From: Phycisphaeraceae bacterium
GTDB taxonomy: Bacteria; Planctomycetota; Phycisphaerae; Phycisphaerales; Zrk34
Assembly: GCA_028281485.1 (NCBI GenBank)
Contig: JANQJT010000315.1
Location: forward strand, 1 to 5,300
Length of the DNA: 5,300 nt
Direction: 5' to 3'
Each line of letters starts with the position of its first letter. The stretch's first letter is position 1. This document shows, in pieces, positions 5,171-5,300 of the stretch. The notes under the pieces are model-generated. The model did not search any database and was not told where the DNA came from. It saw only the letters and a program-made list of their open reading frames with translations. The position numbers and the translations under genes are program-made.

Positions 5171-5300
5171 ATGTCGGATTCACACAACATCCCGCCGGTC
5201 GATCCGCCTGGCAAGCCGCACCTGCGCCTGGTCGGCGACGACGTGCCCCCCTCGCCACCCGACACCAACACCCCCGCTCACGACAACGGCTCCCACCAGC
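5171..5300 (+). CDS. Start of an unrecognised ORF, truncated by the window end
   Basis: An ATG at 5171 opens a frame that runs without stop to base 5300 (43 codons visible). The translation begins MSDSHNIPPVDPPGKPHLRL and continues with VGDDVPPSPPDTNTPAHDNG. It is rich in Pro, Asp, Asn and His, low in hydrophobics, and has no signal peptide, so this part looks intrinsically disordered. Third positions are mostly G or C, as in the true genes here. Upstream there is only GAG (5168-5170) abutting the ATG and no good Shine-Dalgarno or promoter, so the start could also lie further downstream. I do not recognise the protein. Disordered Pro/Asp-rich leaders occur before many kinds of domain, so no function is offered. 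Confidence 0.6.
   Translation, partial: MSDSHNIPPVDPPGKPHLRLVGDDVPPSPPDTNTPAHDNGSHQ

Noticed and set aside
1..5300. Mobile element, CRISPR array, tRNA/rRNA or defence system
   Set aside because: No transposase or integrase motifs, no regularly spaced short direct repeats, no tRNA-like cloverleaf and no nuclease or toxin motifs were seen on either strand.

Overview
This is a GC-rich, densely coding bacterial window with every supported gene on the + strand. It has Sec-type signal-peptide and sigma70-like -10 signals and pronounced G/C preference at third codon positions. The gene mix (glycolytic and pentose-phosphate enzymes beside a very large exported TPR protein) and the promoter style would fit a planctomycete-like (Phycisphaerae-type) or similar GC-rich environmental bacterium. 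That taxonomic guess is an inference from general style, not from a marker gene.

Layout. (1) 1-996 is the C-terminal five-sixths of phosphoglycerate kinase, ended by a textbook intrinsic terminator with a C(UUCG)G tetraloop (1024-1053). (2) 997-1319 is a 323-base gap that is not empty. It holds a promoter-like pair (1050-1078), a Shine-Dalgarno sequence and GTG-started 27-residue ORF (1106-1189), a hairpin followed by a T-rich tract (1213-1256), and then a good promoter with a perfect TATAAT (1254-1281) for the next gene. The small unit could be a tiny protein gene, a small RNA, or chance. (3) 1320-3647 encodes a 775-residue exported protein made almost entirely of 21 tetratricopeptide repeats. 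(4) 3681-4379 is ribulose-phosphate 3-epimerase, preceded by a -10-like box so close to the ATG that the mRNA may be leaderless. (5) 4376-5047 is a HAD-IA phosphatase/phosphomutase-like protein that overlaps rpe by four bases (ATGA) and is probably translationally coupled to it. (6) 5048-5170 is a short intergenic stretch with a hairpin at the stop codon and a small palindrome. (7) 5171-5300 is the start of a new, unrecognised ORF with a proline- and aspartate-rich N-terminus.

How they fit together. pgk, rpe and the HAD gene belong to central carbon metabolism (lower glycolysis, pentose-phosphate interconversion, and removal or isomerisation of a phosphorylated metabolite). The rpe-HAD pair recalls the well-known rpe-gph arrangement of enterobacteria. 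The TPR gene has its own promoter and signal peptide and is probably functionally separate. I see no mobile element, CRISPR array, tRNA, rRNA or defence system. The least ordinary items are the mini-transcription unit after pgk and the perfectly phased 21-repeat solenoid.
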